DNA of 64,000 bases. It comes from Streptomyces minutiscleroticus (GTDB lineage: Bacteria; Actinomycetota; Actinomycetes; Streptomycetales; Streptomycetaceae). The position numbers and the translations under genes are program-made. Shown here piece after piece: positions 6,454 to 14,587 of the stretch. The notes beneath the pieces were generated by a model. That model searched no databases. It saw only the letters and a list, made by a program, of their open reading frames with translations, and was not told the origin of the DNA. Positions within the stretch are counted from its first letter, which is position 1, and every line of letters starts with the position of its first letter. The stretch is from the NCBI RefSeq assembly GCF_014650875.1, contig NZ_BMVU01000005.1:1-64000 (forward strand). The letters are read 5' to 3'.

Positions 6454-8099
6454 CCACGGAAAGTACCGTTCCCCCTCCCGCCGGCCGACCGCGCGCGGTA
6501 CGGCCCGGCCCTCCGGCCGCCCCCGCGGAATCGGCCGCCGCTGCGGGGCGGGGTGCCGCCGTGGGGCCGCCCGTCCCGGCCGCCGCGTTCGTCCCGCCCG
6601 CTCCGCCGCGTGCCGCGGCCGGCGCCCCCCGCCCCCGGTTCGGCGGTCTCCGCTCCCGGGCCGACGGCACGGGGGCCCGGACCGGCGGCCGTCCCGCCGC
6701 GCGGCGCGCCGCCTGGCTGCCGCTGTTCGCCGTCGATGCCTGCGCCGCCCTGCTGGGTGGGCTGGTCCTGGAGCCGGGCCGGCGCCACCCGCTGCTGCTC
6801 ACCCTGCTGCTGCTCGCCGTGACCCTGCTGAACGCGCGCGGAGCGCTGTACCGGCCCGCCCTCGCGGCCACCGCCCTGGACGAACTGCCCGCCGTGTGCG
6901 GCCGGGTGATGCTCGGCTGGTGTGTGCTCGCGGCGGTCCTGGCGGCGCACGCACCGGCCGCCGCGCTGCCCGCGTCGACGCTCGCCGCCGGCTGCGCGCT
7001 GCACGCGGCGGCGGGCTGCCTCGGCCGGGCCGCCGTGCACGGCGCGCGCCGCCGGGCGCTGGTCCGCCGGCCCCGTGCGGCCCTGGTCGTCGGATCCGCC
7101 GCGGCGGCCCAGCGGGTGGCCGCCGCGTTCCTGCGCCGGCCGCGGTGCGGGGTGCGCCCGGTGGGCGTCGTGGCCGGGCACGACGCGGGAGGCGCCCCGG
7201 GGCTGCCCGTCCTGACCACCGAGGAGGAGGTCCGGCAGGCGGTCGCGCGCGACGGCGTCCGGTCGCTGCTGGCGGTCGGGCCCGACGGCGTCGAACGGGC
7301 GCTCCTGCTGCGCTCGCTCGGCGCGTGGGGCTGCGAGATCTGGGAGGTCCGGACGGACCCGGGCACCGACGCTCCCCCGGAATGGCTCGCCGGCTTCTCC
7401 TGCCGGCGCCTCCCCGACCACGTACCCGGGCGCGCGTACGGAGACGGGTCCGGGCACGCTTGCGGAAACGGGAACGGACATCCGTACAACGGCGGGACCG
7501 GGCACCCGTACGGCAGCGGGTGCGACGGCGTCGCGAAGCGGGTGCTGGACGTGCTGGGCGCCGGGGCGCTGCTGGTGGCGGCGGGCCCGCTGCTGCTGCT
7601 GTGCGCGGCCGGGCTGCGGCTCACGGCCGGGCCCGGGGTGCTGTTCCGGCAGGAGCGGATCGGCAAGGGCGGGCAGCCGTTCACGCTGCTGAAGTTCCGT
7701 ACGCACCGGCCGGCCGACGCGCACGAGGCCGCCACGCGCTGGAGCGTGGCGGACGAGCGGGGGATGGGCCGGTTCTGCCGCTTCCTGCGGCGGACCTCGC
7801 TGGACGAGCTGCCGCAGCTGTGGAACGTGCTGCGCGGCGACATGAGCCTGGTCGGGCCGCGGCCCGAGCGCCCCCACTTCGTCCACCGGTTCGGCGAGAC
7901 CTACCCGGGCTACGCGGCCCGGCACCGGACGGCCGTCGGCATCACGGGCCTCGCGCAGGTCAACGGCTTGCGCGGGGACACCTCGATCGAGGACCGCTGC
8001 CGCTTCGACAACGCGTACATCGACACCTGGTCGCTGTGGCGGGACGTCTGCATCCTGCTGCGCACCGCCGCGTCGCTCGTCCGCCCGGCGGGGAGCTGA
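6450..8099 (+). CDS. Polyprenyl-phosphate sugar-1-phosphate transferase
   Basis: 549 residues. The C-terminal part (about 362-549) is a bacterial sugar transferase domain: KRVLDVLGA with a membrane helix, GPGVLFRQERIGKGGQPF, LLKFRTHRP, then LDELPQLWNVLRGDMSLVGPRP, TGLAQVNGLRGDTS and YIDTWSLWRDV. Such enzymes start a repeat unit by moving hexose-1-phosphate from a UDP-sugar to undecaprenyl phosphate. The N-terminal half is P/A-rich, then has several hydrophobic helices and a Rossmann-like stretch (ALVVGSAAAAQRVAAAF), as in WcaJ/WbaP-type proteins. A G/H/N/Y repeat (GNGNGHPYNGG) sits just before the catalytic domain. Start: GTG 6450 overlapping the GT4 stop; the long upstream frame is a shadow. 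It probably primes the cluster's glycan. Confidence 0.93.
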   Translation: MTTESTVPPPAGRPRAVRPGPPAAPAESAAAAGRGAAVGPPVPAAAFVPPAPPRAAAGAPRPRFGGLRSRADGTGARTGGRPAARRAAWLPLFAVDACAALLGGLVLEPGRRHPLLLTLLLLAVTLLNARGALYRPALAATALDELPAVCGRVMLGWCVLAAVLAAHAPAAALPASTLAAGCALHAAAGCLGRAAVHGARRRALVRRPRAALVVGSAAAAQRVAAAFLRRPRCGVRPVGVVAGHDAGGAPGLPVLTTEEEVRQAVARDGVRSLLAVGPDGVERALLLRSLGAWGCEIWEVRTDPGTDAPPEWLAGFSCRRLPDHVPGRAYGDGSGHACGNGNGHPYNGGTGHPYGSGCDGVAKRVLDVLGAGALLVAAGPLLLLCAAGLRLTAGPGVLFRQERIGKGGQPFTLLKFRTHRPADAHEAATRWSVADERGMGRFCRFLRRTSLDELPQLWNVLRGDMSLVGPRPERPHFVHRFGETYPGYAARHRTAVGITGLAQVNGLRGDTSIEDRCRFDNAYIDTWSLWRDVCILLRTAASLVRPAGS

Positions 8100-8103
8100 G
8101 CCG

Positions 8104-9600
8104 GTGCGCCCCGCCCCGGCCGCTCCGTCCCCGCCCCCGGTCCCGGCGGCTCCGGCTCCGGCTCCGGCACCGGCACCGGCACCGGCACCGGCTCAAGTCC
8201 CGGTCCTGGACTCGGGCTCGGGACCGGTTTCGGCCTCGGCCTCGGCCTCGGCTTCGATTCCGGTTTCGGTCCCGGCTTCGGCCGTCGTCCTCCGTCGGGT
8301 GCGGGCCGCACTGCCCGTCCTGCCCGTGGCCGCGCTGATCGGCGCGGCGGCGCTGCCCGCGGGCGCGGCGGGGGCCGAGGGCGGTGCCACCCCGGCCGAC
8401 GCGGTGTCCGGGCTGGTCGTGGCGGGCTGCGCGGTACGGCTGCTGCGGCTGCGGCGGCGGCCCCTGTCGCGTACCGCCGCCGTGGTCCTCGGGCTGCCCG
8501 TGGCGGGTGTCGCCGTCGCGGCGGCCGGGGCGGTCGGGGCGGTCGCGCCGGCCGTCGGCCTCACCGGGCTCGTCCGCTGCCTCCAGGTCTTCGTGCTGGT
8601 GCCGGCGGCCGTCCTGCTGCTCGTGCGGGACCGCCGTGACCTGCGGCTGGTGGCCTGGTCGCTGGTGGGCCTCGCGCTGTGGCAGGGGGCGGTCGGGGTG
8701 CGCCAGTACGCCACCGGTACCGGGGCCTCGTACCGGGGCGAGGAGATCCGCGCCGTGGGGACGTTCGGGGCGGGCGACGTGATGGGAATGGCGACCGTGG
8801 TGTCGTTCGGGGTGGTGGCCGCGGTGGGGCTGGCGCTCGGACCGGGGCCGGTGCGGCGGCGGGCGGTGGCGGCCGGGTGCGCGCTCGTGCTGCTGGCGCC
8901 GCTCGCGGTGTCCTTCAGCCGGGGGGCGTGGATCGCCACGGCGGTGACGTGCGCGGCGCAGCTGCTGCTGGCCGGGGCGCGGCGCGCGGTACGGGTGTTC
9001 GCGGCGGCGGCCGCCGTGTGCGTGGTGCTGGTCGGCGGGTTCGGGGCCGGCGGCGCGCTGCTCCAGGAGCGGGTCGCCAGCATCACCCGGGTCGCCGACG
9101 CGCCGGACCAGTCGGTGACCGACCGGTACACGATGTGGGCGGCCGCGGCCGGCATGTGGGCCGAGCGGCCGCTGACCGGCGTGGGGCTCAAGGCGTTCCC
9201 CGAGTACCGCGACGGCCACGCCTCGCTCGCCCTGTCCTCCGGCAGCGACACGGACGGCGCGGGCGCCTCGTTCCGGCGGCAGCCGCTGCTGTCGCCGCAC
9301 AACATGTACCTGCTGGTCCTGGCCGAACAGGGGCTGCTGGGGCTGCTCGCCCTGGCGGGCGGCTGGCTGGCGCTGCTGGTGTGCGGGCTGCGGCGCCTCG
9401 TGCGCGTACGGCGCGCACCGCACCCGTGCGGACGCGGTTCCGGCCTCGACTGCGCGCTCGTGGGCTGCGGCCTGCTGCTGTGGCAGCTGGTCGACTTCGC
9501 CTACGCGGACATCGGCGGGCCGTCGACCGTACTGACCGCCGTGGTGCTCGGCGTCGCCGCGTGGTGGGCGCTCGCGCCCGGCGAGGAGGCGCCGCGATGA
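8104..9600 (+). CDS. O-antigen ligase/polymerase-like membrane protein
   Basis: 498 residues with about ten to twelve hydrophobic segments. The Wzy_C/O-antigen ligase hallmarks are visible: SFSRGAWIATAV mid-protein and LSPHNMYLLVLAEQGLLGLL near residue 400. This family polymerises lipid-linked repeat units or transfers the finished glycan on the outer face of the membrane. The first 60 residues are low-complexity PAPAPAPAP followed by SASASAS, encoded by hexamer repeats, and precede the first membrane helix; this is not a family feature. Start: GTG 8104, four bases past the previous stop, behind GGGGAG. It cannot be told from sequence whether it acts as polymerase or ligase. Confidence 0.9.
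   Translation: MRPAPAAPSPPPVPAAPAPAPAPAPAPAPAQVPVLDSGSGPVSASASASASIPVSVPASAVVLRRVRAALPVLPVAALIGAAALPAGAAGAEGGATPADAVSGLVVAGCAVRLLRLRRRPLSRTAAVVLGLPVAGVAVAAAGAVGAVAPAVGLTGLVRCLQVFVLVPAAVLLLVRDRRDLRLVAWSLVGLALWQGAVGVRQYATGTGASYRGEEIRAVGTFGAGDVMGMATVVSFGVVAAVGLALGPGPVRRRAVAAGCALVLLAPLAVSFSRGAWIATAVTCAAQLLLAGARRAVRVFAAAAAVCVVLVGGFGAGGALLQERVASITRVADAPDQSVTDRYTMWAAAAGMWAERPLTGVGLKAFPEYRDGHASLALSSGSDTDGAGASFRRQPLLSPHNMYLLVLAEQGLLGLLALAGGWLALLVCGLRRLVRVRRAPHPCGRGSGLDCALVGCGLLLWQLVDFAYADIGGPSTVLTAVVLGVAAWWALAPGEEAPR
8146..8275 (+). repeat. Hexamer repeats at the 5' end of the O-antigen ligase-like gene
   Basis: GGCTCC/GGCACC hexamers (8146-8196), then CTCGGC-type hexamers (8212-8275). They encode PA and SA tracts. 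In frame and likely unstable in length. Confidence 0.85.
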
Positions 9601-11663
9601 CACCGGCCTCCCGGACCAGGGCCTGGCCCCGGGGCCGCACCCCGGGCACGGACACGGACACGGGCGCAGACGCGGGCGCGGGTACGGACACGGACACGGG
9701 CGCAGACGCGGGCGCGGGTACGGACACGGGCGCAGACGCGGGCATGAGCACCGGGACGCCGCCCTCCCCGGTTCGCGGCACGACCGTCGGCGTGGCGACC
9801 GTCGACCCGGCCCCGGACCCGGACCCGGAAGCGGGTCCGGAAGCGGGTCCGGGCTCCGTCCCGCACCCGCACGGGTTCCTCGCCCGCGCCGCGCTCGTCA
9901 CCGCCGCCCTGTCGGTCGCGGGCGCGCTCCTCGGGCTCGGGCGGGACCAGGCGCTGGCGCACCTCTTCGGCGCGGGGGCCGGGACGGACGCCTTCCTGGT
10001 GGCCTGGACCGTGCCCGAGGTGGCCTCGACGCTGCTGATCGAGGACGGCATGGCCTTCGTCCTCGTACCGGCGTTCAGCGCGGCCCTGGCGCACGCGGCC
10101 CGGGGCACGGACGGCGACCCGGTGCGCGCGCTGGTGCGGGCGACGCTGCCCCGGCTCGCGCTCGCGTTCGCGGCCGCGGGGGCGCTGCTGATCGCGGGGG
10201 CACCGCTGCTGGTCCCCGCGCTCGCGCCGGGCCTGCCCGACCGGGCCCTCGCCGTCGACTGCACCCGGCTCACCGCGACCTGCGTCCTGACCTTCGGGCT
10301 CGCCGGGTACGGCAGCGCGGCGCTGCGCGCGCACCGGTGCTTCCTGGCGCCCGCCGCCGTCCAGGTCGCCTACAACACCGGCATCATCGCGACGATGGCC
10401 GTCCTCGGCGGCCGCTGGGGCGTGCGCTCGGCGGCGGCCGGGGTCGCCGTGGGCGGCTGCCTGATGGCGGCGGTCCAGACACCGCCGCTGTGGCGACGGC
10501 TGCGCCACCGGACCACCCGGCCCGTGACGGTTCCGCGGCCGACGCCGGCGCAGGCCCCCGTGCCGGCACCCGCACCCGCAGAGGGCGTGTCCGCAGAGGG
10601 CGTGTCCGCAGCGGGCGTACCCGCACCCGCGAAGGAAGCGTCCGCACCCGCGGAGAACGGGCCCGCGCCCGCGTCCGCGGAGAAGGGGTCCGCGCCCGCG
10701 CCCGTGCCCGCCGAGAACGGGTCCGCGTCGCGCCCGGTGGCGTTCGCGCTGGTCGCGCCCGTGCTGCTGTTCGCGCTGTGCCGCCAGGCGCAGGTCCTCG
10801 TCGAGCGCTTCCTCGCGTCCGGCCTGCCCGCCGGGGCCATCTCGCACCTCAACTACGCGCAGAAGGTCGCCCAGATCCCGATGACGCTGTCGCTGATGCT
10901 GTGCACCGTCACCTTCCCGGTGGTGGCGCGGGCGCTCGCCGAGGGCGACACCGAGCGGGCCCGCGCCCGCGTCGAGCGCGACGTCGCAGTCGCCTCGTGC
11001 CTCGTGCTGCTCGGCGCCGCGGCCGTCTTCGCCTGCGCCCCGCAGATCGTGCACCTGCTCTTCCGGCGCGGCGCGTTCACCGCCGCGGACACGGCGGCCA
11101 CGGCGTCCGTGATGCGCGTGTACGTCCTCGGGCTGCTCGGCCACACGCTGGTGGGCGCCCTCGTCCGCTCGTACTTCTCGGCCGGGCGCCCCACCTGGTA
11201 CCCGCTGGCCGCGATGGGCGCGGGCCTCGCGGCGACCTGGGGGCTCGGCGCGTGGGCCGTCGGCCCCTGGGGCGTGCGCGGCATCGCCGCCGCCAACGCC
11301 GTCGGGATCACCGTCTCGGCCGGGCTGCTGCTGGCCGGGCCGGGCGGACGCGCCGTCCCCGTCCGGGTCCGCCCGGTGCTGCGCGCGCTGGCCGGGCCCG
11401 CCGTCGCCGCCTGCGGCGCCGCCGCGGCCGGGCTGTACTGCGCGGAGGCGGTCGCCCCCGCGTCGGCCGGCTCCCCCGCCCCCGGTCTGGCCGCCGGCGG
11501 CGCGGCCGTCCTCCTCGTCCACCTCCTGCTGCTCCGGGTGTGCGGCGCCGACGCCGTGACCCCCCTCCTCCGCTCCGCCGTACGAAGGATGCCGCATGCC
11601 CGTCGTGCCCTCTTCCGCCCGCGTTCCCGTCCCCGCCCCCGCTCCCGCGCCCGTTCCCGCTGA
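9597..11663 (+). CDS. MurJ/Wzx-like lipid-linked oligosaccharide flippase
   Basis: 688 residues, multi-pass membrane protein of the MviN/MurJ branch of the MOP superfamily. Visible landmarks are LLGLGRDQALAHLFGAGAGTDAF, EVASTLLIEDGMAFVLVPAF, SHLNYAQKVAQIPM, ARARVERDVAVASCLVLLGAAAV and LVRSYFSAGRPTWYPLAAM. It would move the lipid-linked unit to the outer leaflet. The cytoplasmic N-terminus carries TDTDTGADAGAG repeats (9648-9743), and a 70-residue A/P/E/G/S repeat lies between membrane segments near residues 311-381. Start: ATG 9597 in an ATGA overlap behind GAGGAG; the long upstream frame is a shadow. Because it sits in a polysaccharide operon, a Wzx-like substrate is more likely than lipid II. 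Confidence 0.9.
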   Translation: MTPASRTRAWPRGRTPGTDTDTGADAGAGTDTDTGADAGAGTDTGADAGMSTGTPPSPVRGTTVGVATVDPAPDPDPEAGPEAGPGSVPHPHGFLARAALVTAALSVAGALLGLGRDQALAHLFGAGAGTDAFLVAWTVPEVASTLLIEDGMAFVLVPAFSAALAHAARGTDGDPVRALVRATLPRLALAFAAAGALLIAGAPLLVPALAPGLPDRALAVDCTRLTATCVLTFGLAGYGSAALRAHRCFLAPAAVQVAYNTGIIATMAVLGGRWGVRSAAAGVAVGGCLMAAVQTPPLWRRLRHRTTRPVTVPRPTPAQAPVPAPAPAEGVSAEGVSAAGVPAPAKEASAPAENGPAPASAEKGSAPAPVPAENGSASRPVAFALVAPVLLFALCRQAQVLVERFLASGLPAGAISHLNYAQKVAQIPMTLSLMLCTVTFPVVARALAEGDTERARARVERDVAVASCLVLLGAAAVFACAPQIVHLLFRRGAFTAADTAATASVMRVYVLGLLGHTLVGALVRSYFSAGRPTWYPLAAMGAGLAATWGLGAWAVGPWGVRGIAAANAVGITVSAGLLLAGPGGRAVPVRVRPVLRALAGPAVAACGAAAAGLYCAEAVAPASAGSPAPGLAAGGAAVLLVHLLLLRVCGADAVTPLLRSAVRRMPHARRALFRPRSRPRPRSRARSR
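9648..9743 (+). repeat. 36-bp tandem repeat in the flippase gene
   Basis: Two perfect 36-base units (9648-9683, 9684-9719) and a third lacking one hexamer (9720-9743) encode TDTDTGADAGAG. Confidence 0.95.
10581..10625 (+). repeat. 15-bp tandem repeat in the flippase loop
   Basis: Three units of GAGGGCGTGTCCGCA type encode EGVSA EGVSA AGVPA within a larger A/P/E-rich loop that runs to about 10740. Confidence 0.88.
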
Positions 11664-12507
11664 GGGCGCCCGCCCCCGCGTACGGTCCGGCGGCGCGCCC
11701 CCGTGGGTGGCGATGTACCACTCGGTGGGCGACTGCTCCGACGACCCGTACCGGGTCACGGTCTCGCCCGGCCGGCTCGACCGGCAGCTGGACCGGCTGC
11801 GCCGCAGCGGGCTGCGCGGCGTGAGCGTGGCCGACCTGCTCGCGGCCCGCGCCCGCGGCGACGCCTCCGGCCTGGTGGGCCTGACCTTCGACGACGGTTA
11901 CGCCGACTTCCTCGCCGAGGCCCTGCCCGTCCTGCGCCGCCACGGCTTCGGCGCCACCGTCTTCGTCCTGCCGGGCCGGCTCGGCGGCGACAACGCGTGG
12001 GACCCGCTCGGCCCGCGCAAGCCCCTGCTCGACGCCGACGGCGTCCGCCGCGCCGCCGCCTGCGACGGCGTGGAGGTCGCCTCGCACGGCCTCACCCACC
12101 TCGACCTCACCGTGGCCGACGACGCGACGCTGGGCGCCGAGGTCGGCGGCAGCCGCGTCCTCCTCTCCGGGCTGACGGGCCGTGAGGTCACCGGCTTCTG
12201 CTACCCGTACGGCGCGGTCGACCGGCGCGTCGCCCGCGCCGTCCGCGCGGCCGGGTACGCCTACGCGTGCGCCGTCGACCCCGGCCCGCTGTCCGGGGCC
12301 TTCGCGCTGCCCCGCGTGCACATCGGCGAGAAGGACACCGCGTGGCGGCTGCTCGCCAAGCGCGGCCTGCACCGGCTGCGCCGCCGCGCCCTTCGGGAGG
12401 ACCCCGTAGCACCCCGGGAGGCGACGACGCTCCAGGAGGGGACCGCGTCCCCGGAGGACCTCGCGTCCCAGGAAGGGACCGCGCTCCCGAAGGGGCCGAC
12501 GCGATGA
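11596..12507 (+). CDS. Polysaccharide deacetylase (NodB/CE4 domain)
   Basis: 303 residues. The CE4 motifs are clear: WVAMYHSVGD near residue 37, LTFDDGYADF (motif 1, catalytic and metal aspartates) near 96-105, ASHGLTHLDL (motif 2, metal histidines) near 163-172, and FCYPYGAVD (motif 3). It removes N- or O-acetyl groups from a glycan. No clear signal peptide is present, only a P/A/V-rich N-terminus, so it may act on cytoplasmic lipid-linked intermediates; the side of action is uncertain. The ATG at 11596 has GAAGGA upstream and lies 68 bases inside the flippase gene, a real overlap. The C-terminus ends in a degenerate repeat (TTLQEGTASPEDLASQEGT). Confidence 0.92.
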   Translation: MPVVPSSARVPVPAPAPAPVPAEGARPRVRSGGAPPWVAMYHSVGDCSDDPYRVTVSPGRLDRQLDRLRRSGLRGVSVADLLAARARGDASGLVGLTFDDGYADFLAEALPVLRRHGFGATVFVLPGRLGGDNAWDPLGPRKPLLDADGVRRAAACDGVEVASHGLTHLDLTVADDATLGAEVGGSRVLLSGLTGREVTGFCYPYGAVDRRVARAVRAAGYAYACAVDPGPLSGAFALPRVHIGEKDTAWRLLAKRGLHRLRRRALREDPVAPREATTLQEGTASPEDLASQEGTALPKGPTR

Positions 12508-13886
12508 AGGTCCTGCACGTCATCACCGGCCTCGGCGTGGGCGGCGCCGAGCAGCAGCTGCGCCTGCTGCTGCGCCATCTGCCCGCCGACTGCGACGTGG
12601 CGACCCTCACCGACCCGGGCCCGGTCGCCGACGGCCTGGTCGCGGACGGCGTGCGCGTCGTCCACCTCGGCATGGGCGGCAACCGCGACCTGTCGGTCCT
12701 CCCCCGCCTGACCGGCCTGATCCGCGCGGGCCGCTACGACCTCGTCCACACGCACCTGTACCGCGCCTGCGTGTACGGCAGGCCCGCCGCCCGTCTCGCG
12801 GGCGTCCGGACCGTCGTCGCCACCGAGCACTCGCTGGGCGCCTCGCAACTGGAGGGCCGCCGGCTCACCCCGGGCGTGCGCGGCCTGTACCTGGCGAGCG
12901 AGCGGCTGGGCTCCGCCACCGTCGCCGTGTCGCCGACCGTGGCGGAACGACTGCGCCGCTGGGGCGTGCCCGCCCCGCGCATCGAGGTCGTGCCCAACGG
13001 CGTCGACGTGGACCGCTTCCGCTTCGCCCCGGCCCGGCGCGCGGCCGCCCGGCGGCGGCTCGGCCTGCCGGACGGGGCGTTCGTCGTCGGCGGCGTGGGC
13101 CGCCTCACCGCGGGCAAGCGGTTCGACGTGCTGGTCCGCGCGCTGGCCCGGCTGCCCGAGGAGGTGCGGCTGCTGCTGGTCGGCGGGGGTCCCGAGGAGG
13201 CCGCGCTGCGCCGGACGGCCCGGCGCACGGGCGTCGCGGACCGCGTCCTGTTCGCCGGGGAGCGCCCGAACGGCCCCGGCGATCCCGTACATCCCATCGG
13301 GTCCGCACACCCCGCCGGGTCCGCACACCTTGCCGGGTCCGCACACCTCGGCGGGTCCGCATACCTCGGCGGGTCCGTGCACCGCGGCGGGTCCGTGCAC
13401 CGCGGCGGGTCCGTGCACCGCGATGGGCCCGTACACCCCGCCGGGTCCGCGTACTGCGCCGATTCCAGCGCCCTCGCCGCCCCCACTGACCTCATCATCC
13501 CCGCCGCTCCCGCCACTTCCGCGGATCCCGCCGACCCCGGCGACTCCACCGACCTGCCCGCCCTGCTCGCCGCGATGGACGTCCTCGCCTCGCCCTCCGC
13601 CGAGGAGGCGTTCGGGCTGGCCGTCGTCGAGGCGCTCGCCGCCGGGCTGCCCGTCCTCTACGTCTCCTGCCCGGCCGTCGAGGACCTGCCGCCGCGCGCG
13701 GCGCCCGCCGCCCGGCGCGTACGGGGCGACGCGGACTCCTTCGCCCACGCCCTGCGCTCCCTGCGCGAGGCCGGCCCGCACACCCGCTCGGTCCCCGAGG
13801 CCGTCCACCACTACGGCATCACCCGCAGCGCCACCCGCCTCATGGCCGTCTACGCGGCCGCGACCCGGCAAGGAAGGTCCTCATGA
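12504..13886 (+). CDS. Glycosyltransferase family 4 with repeat insert
   Basis: 460 residues, GT-B fold. The N-terminal domain starts MKVLHVITGLGVGGAEQQL, with DLVHTHLYRACVYGR and VVATEHS. The donor domain has VGGVGRLTAGKRFD, LLLVGGGPEEAAL, and the donor-binding stretch SPSAEEAFGLAVVEALAAGLPV. Between VLFAGERP and LLAAMDVLASPS an 85-residue insert carries nine GSxHxx hexapeptides (13299-13460) followed by an A/P/D/S spacer; normal family members go directly from one to the other. Start: ATG 12504, ATGA overlap with the deacetylase. It should add a sugar to the repeat unit. Whether the insert is tolerated as a surface loop is not known, but the motifs on both sides are intact. Confidence 0.92.
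   Translation: MKVLHVITGLGVGGAEQQLRLLLRHLPADCDVATLTDPGPVADGLVADGVRVVHLGMGGNRDLSVLPRLTGLIRAGRYDLVHTHLYRACVYGRPAARLAGVRTVVATEHSLGASQLEGRRLTPGVRGLYLASERLGSATVAVSPTVAERLRRWGVPAPRIEVVPNGVDVDRFRFAPARRAAARRRLGLPDGAFVVGGVGRLTAGKRFDVLVRALARLPEEVRLLLVGGGPEEAALRRTARRTGVADRVLFAGERPNGPGDPVHPIGSAHPAGSAHLAGSAHLGGSAYLGGSVHRGGSVHRGGSVHRDGPVHPAGSAYCADSSALAAPTDLIIPAAPATSADPADPGDSTDLPALLAAMDVLASPSAEEAFGLAVVEALAAGLPVLYVSCPAVEDLPPRAAPAARRVRGDADSFAHALRSLREAGPHTRSVPEAVHHYGITRSATRLMAVYAAATRQGRSS
13281..13460 (+). repeat. 18-bp minisatellite inside the second GT4 gene
   Basis: Nine units of GGGTCCGCACACCCCGCC type at 13299-13460, preceded by one degenerate unit at 13281-13298. Each encodes GSAHPA, GSAHLG, GSVHRG and variants. 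The frame is kept. Confidence 0.95.
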
Positions 13887-14587
13887 CGCAGAAGCCGACC
13901 GGTGGGCAGCGCCCGCGGAGCCGGACGGGACGCCTGGCCGCCCGCGCGAGGTCGCTGCCGCCCTGGTCGCTGCTCCTGGCGGCCACCCTGTCCTGCGGCC
14001 TGGCCGGCGGCGCGTACGGGGCGGTCAGGACGCCGCAGTACACGGCCACCGGGTACGTCGTCGCCGTCCCCGTGGACGGGTCCGACCCGGCCGCGGCACT
14101 CGGCTTCGCGCAGGCGTACGGGCGGGTCGCCACCCAGCTCGCGGTGCTCGGCGACGCCCGGGCGCGGGCGGGCGTCCCGGTGGCCGTGCTGCGCGCGAGC
14201 GTGCGGACCGCGACCTCGCCGGACGCCCCGATGGTCGCCGTCTCGGCCACCTCCGCCCGCCCCGGCCTCGCCGCGGACATGGCCAACGCCGTCTCCCTCG
14301 CGCTGACCCGGCACGCCGAGGGCGCCCGGGACAGCACGCACGTCGGGCTCGTCCGGTTCGCCGAGGCCGCGCGCCCCGCCGAGCCGTCGTCGCCGGGTCC
14401 GGCGCTGACGGGTCTGGTCGGCGCGGGCGCCGGCGGACTGCTCGGCGGGCTCGCGCTGCTGGTGCGGCCCCGGCGGGATCCCGGCGCTCCGGCCGCCGCG
14501 CCCGTACCTGCCCCCTCGCAGGCCCCTGTGCAGGCCACCGCGCAGGCCGCTCCCGCCCCCGCCGCCGTCGCCACCGGGCAGCCGTGA
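13883..14587 (+). CDS. Wzz/YveK-like chain-length or export regulator, no kinase domain
   Basis: 234 residues with two membrane segments: one near 27-45 (SLLLAATLSCGLAGGAYGAV) and one near 175-195 (LVGAGAGGLLGGLALLV). The extracytoplasmic stretch between them has AAALGFAQAYGRVATQLAV, as seen in polysaccharide copolymerases of Gram-positive bacteria. These proteins set glycan chain length with the polymerase. The usual tyrosine-kinase ATPase domain is absent: the protein ends in a P/A/Q-rich cytoplasmic tail. Start: ATG 13883 in an ATGA overlap. The function is inferred from topology and context rather than strong sequence identity. Confidence 0.78.
   Translation: MTQKPTGGQRPRSRTGRLAARARSLPPWSLLLAATLSCGLAGGAYGAVRTPQYTATGYVVAVPVDGSDPAAALGFAQAYGRVATQLAVLGDARARAGVPVAVLRASVRTATSPDAPMVAVSATSARPGLAADMANAVSLALTRHAEGARDSTHVGLVRFAEAARPAEPSSPGPALTGLVGAGAGGLLGGLALLVRPRRDPGAPAAAPVPAPSQAPVQATAQAAPAPAAVATGQP

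Noticed and set aside
13299..13460. Nine spaced 18-bp repeats that could suggest a CRISPR array
   Set aside because: Units are contiguous with no spacers, are in frame inside a glycosyltransferase, and vary like a minisatellite.
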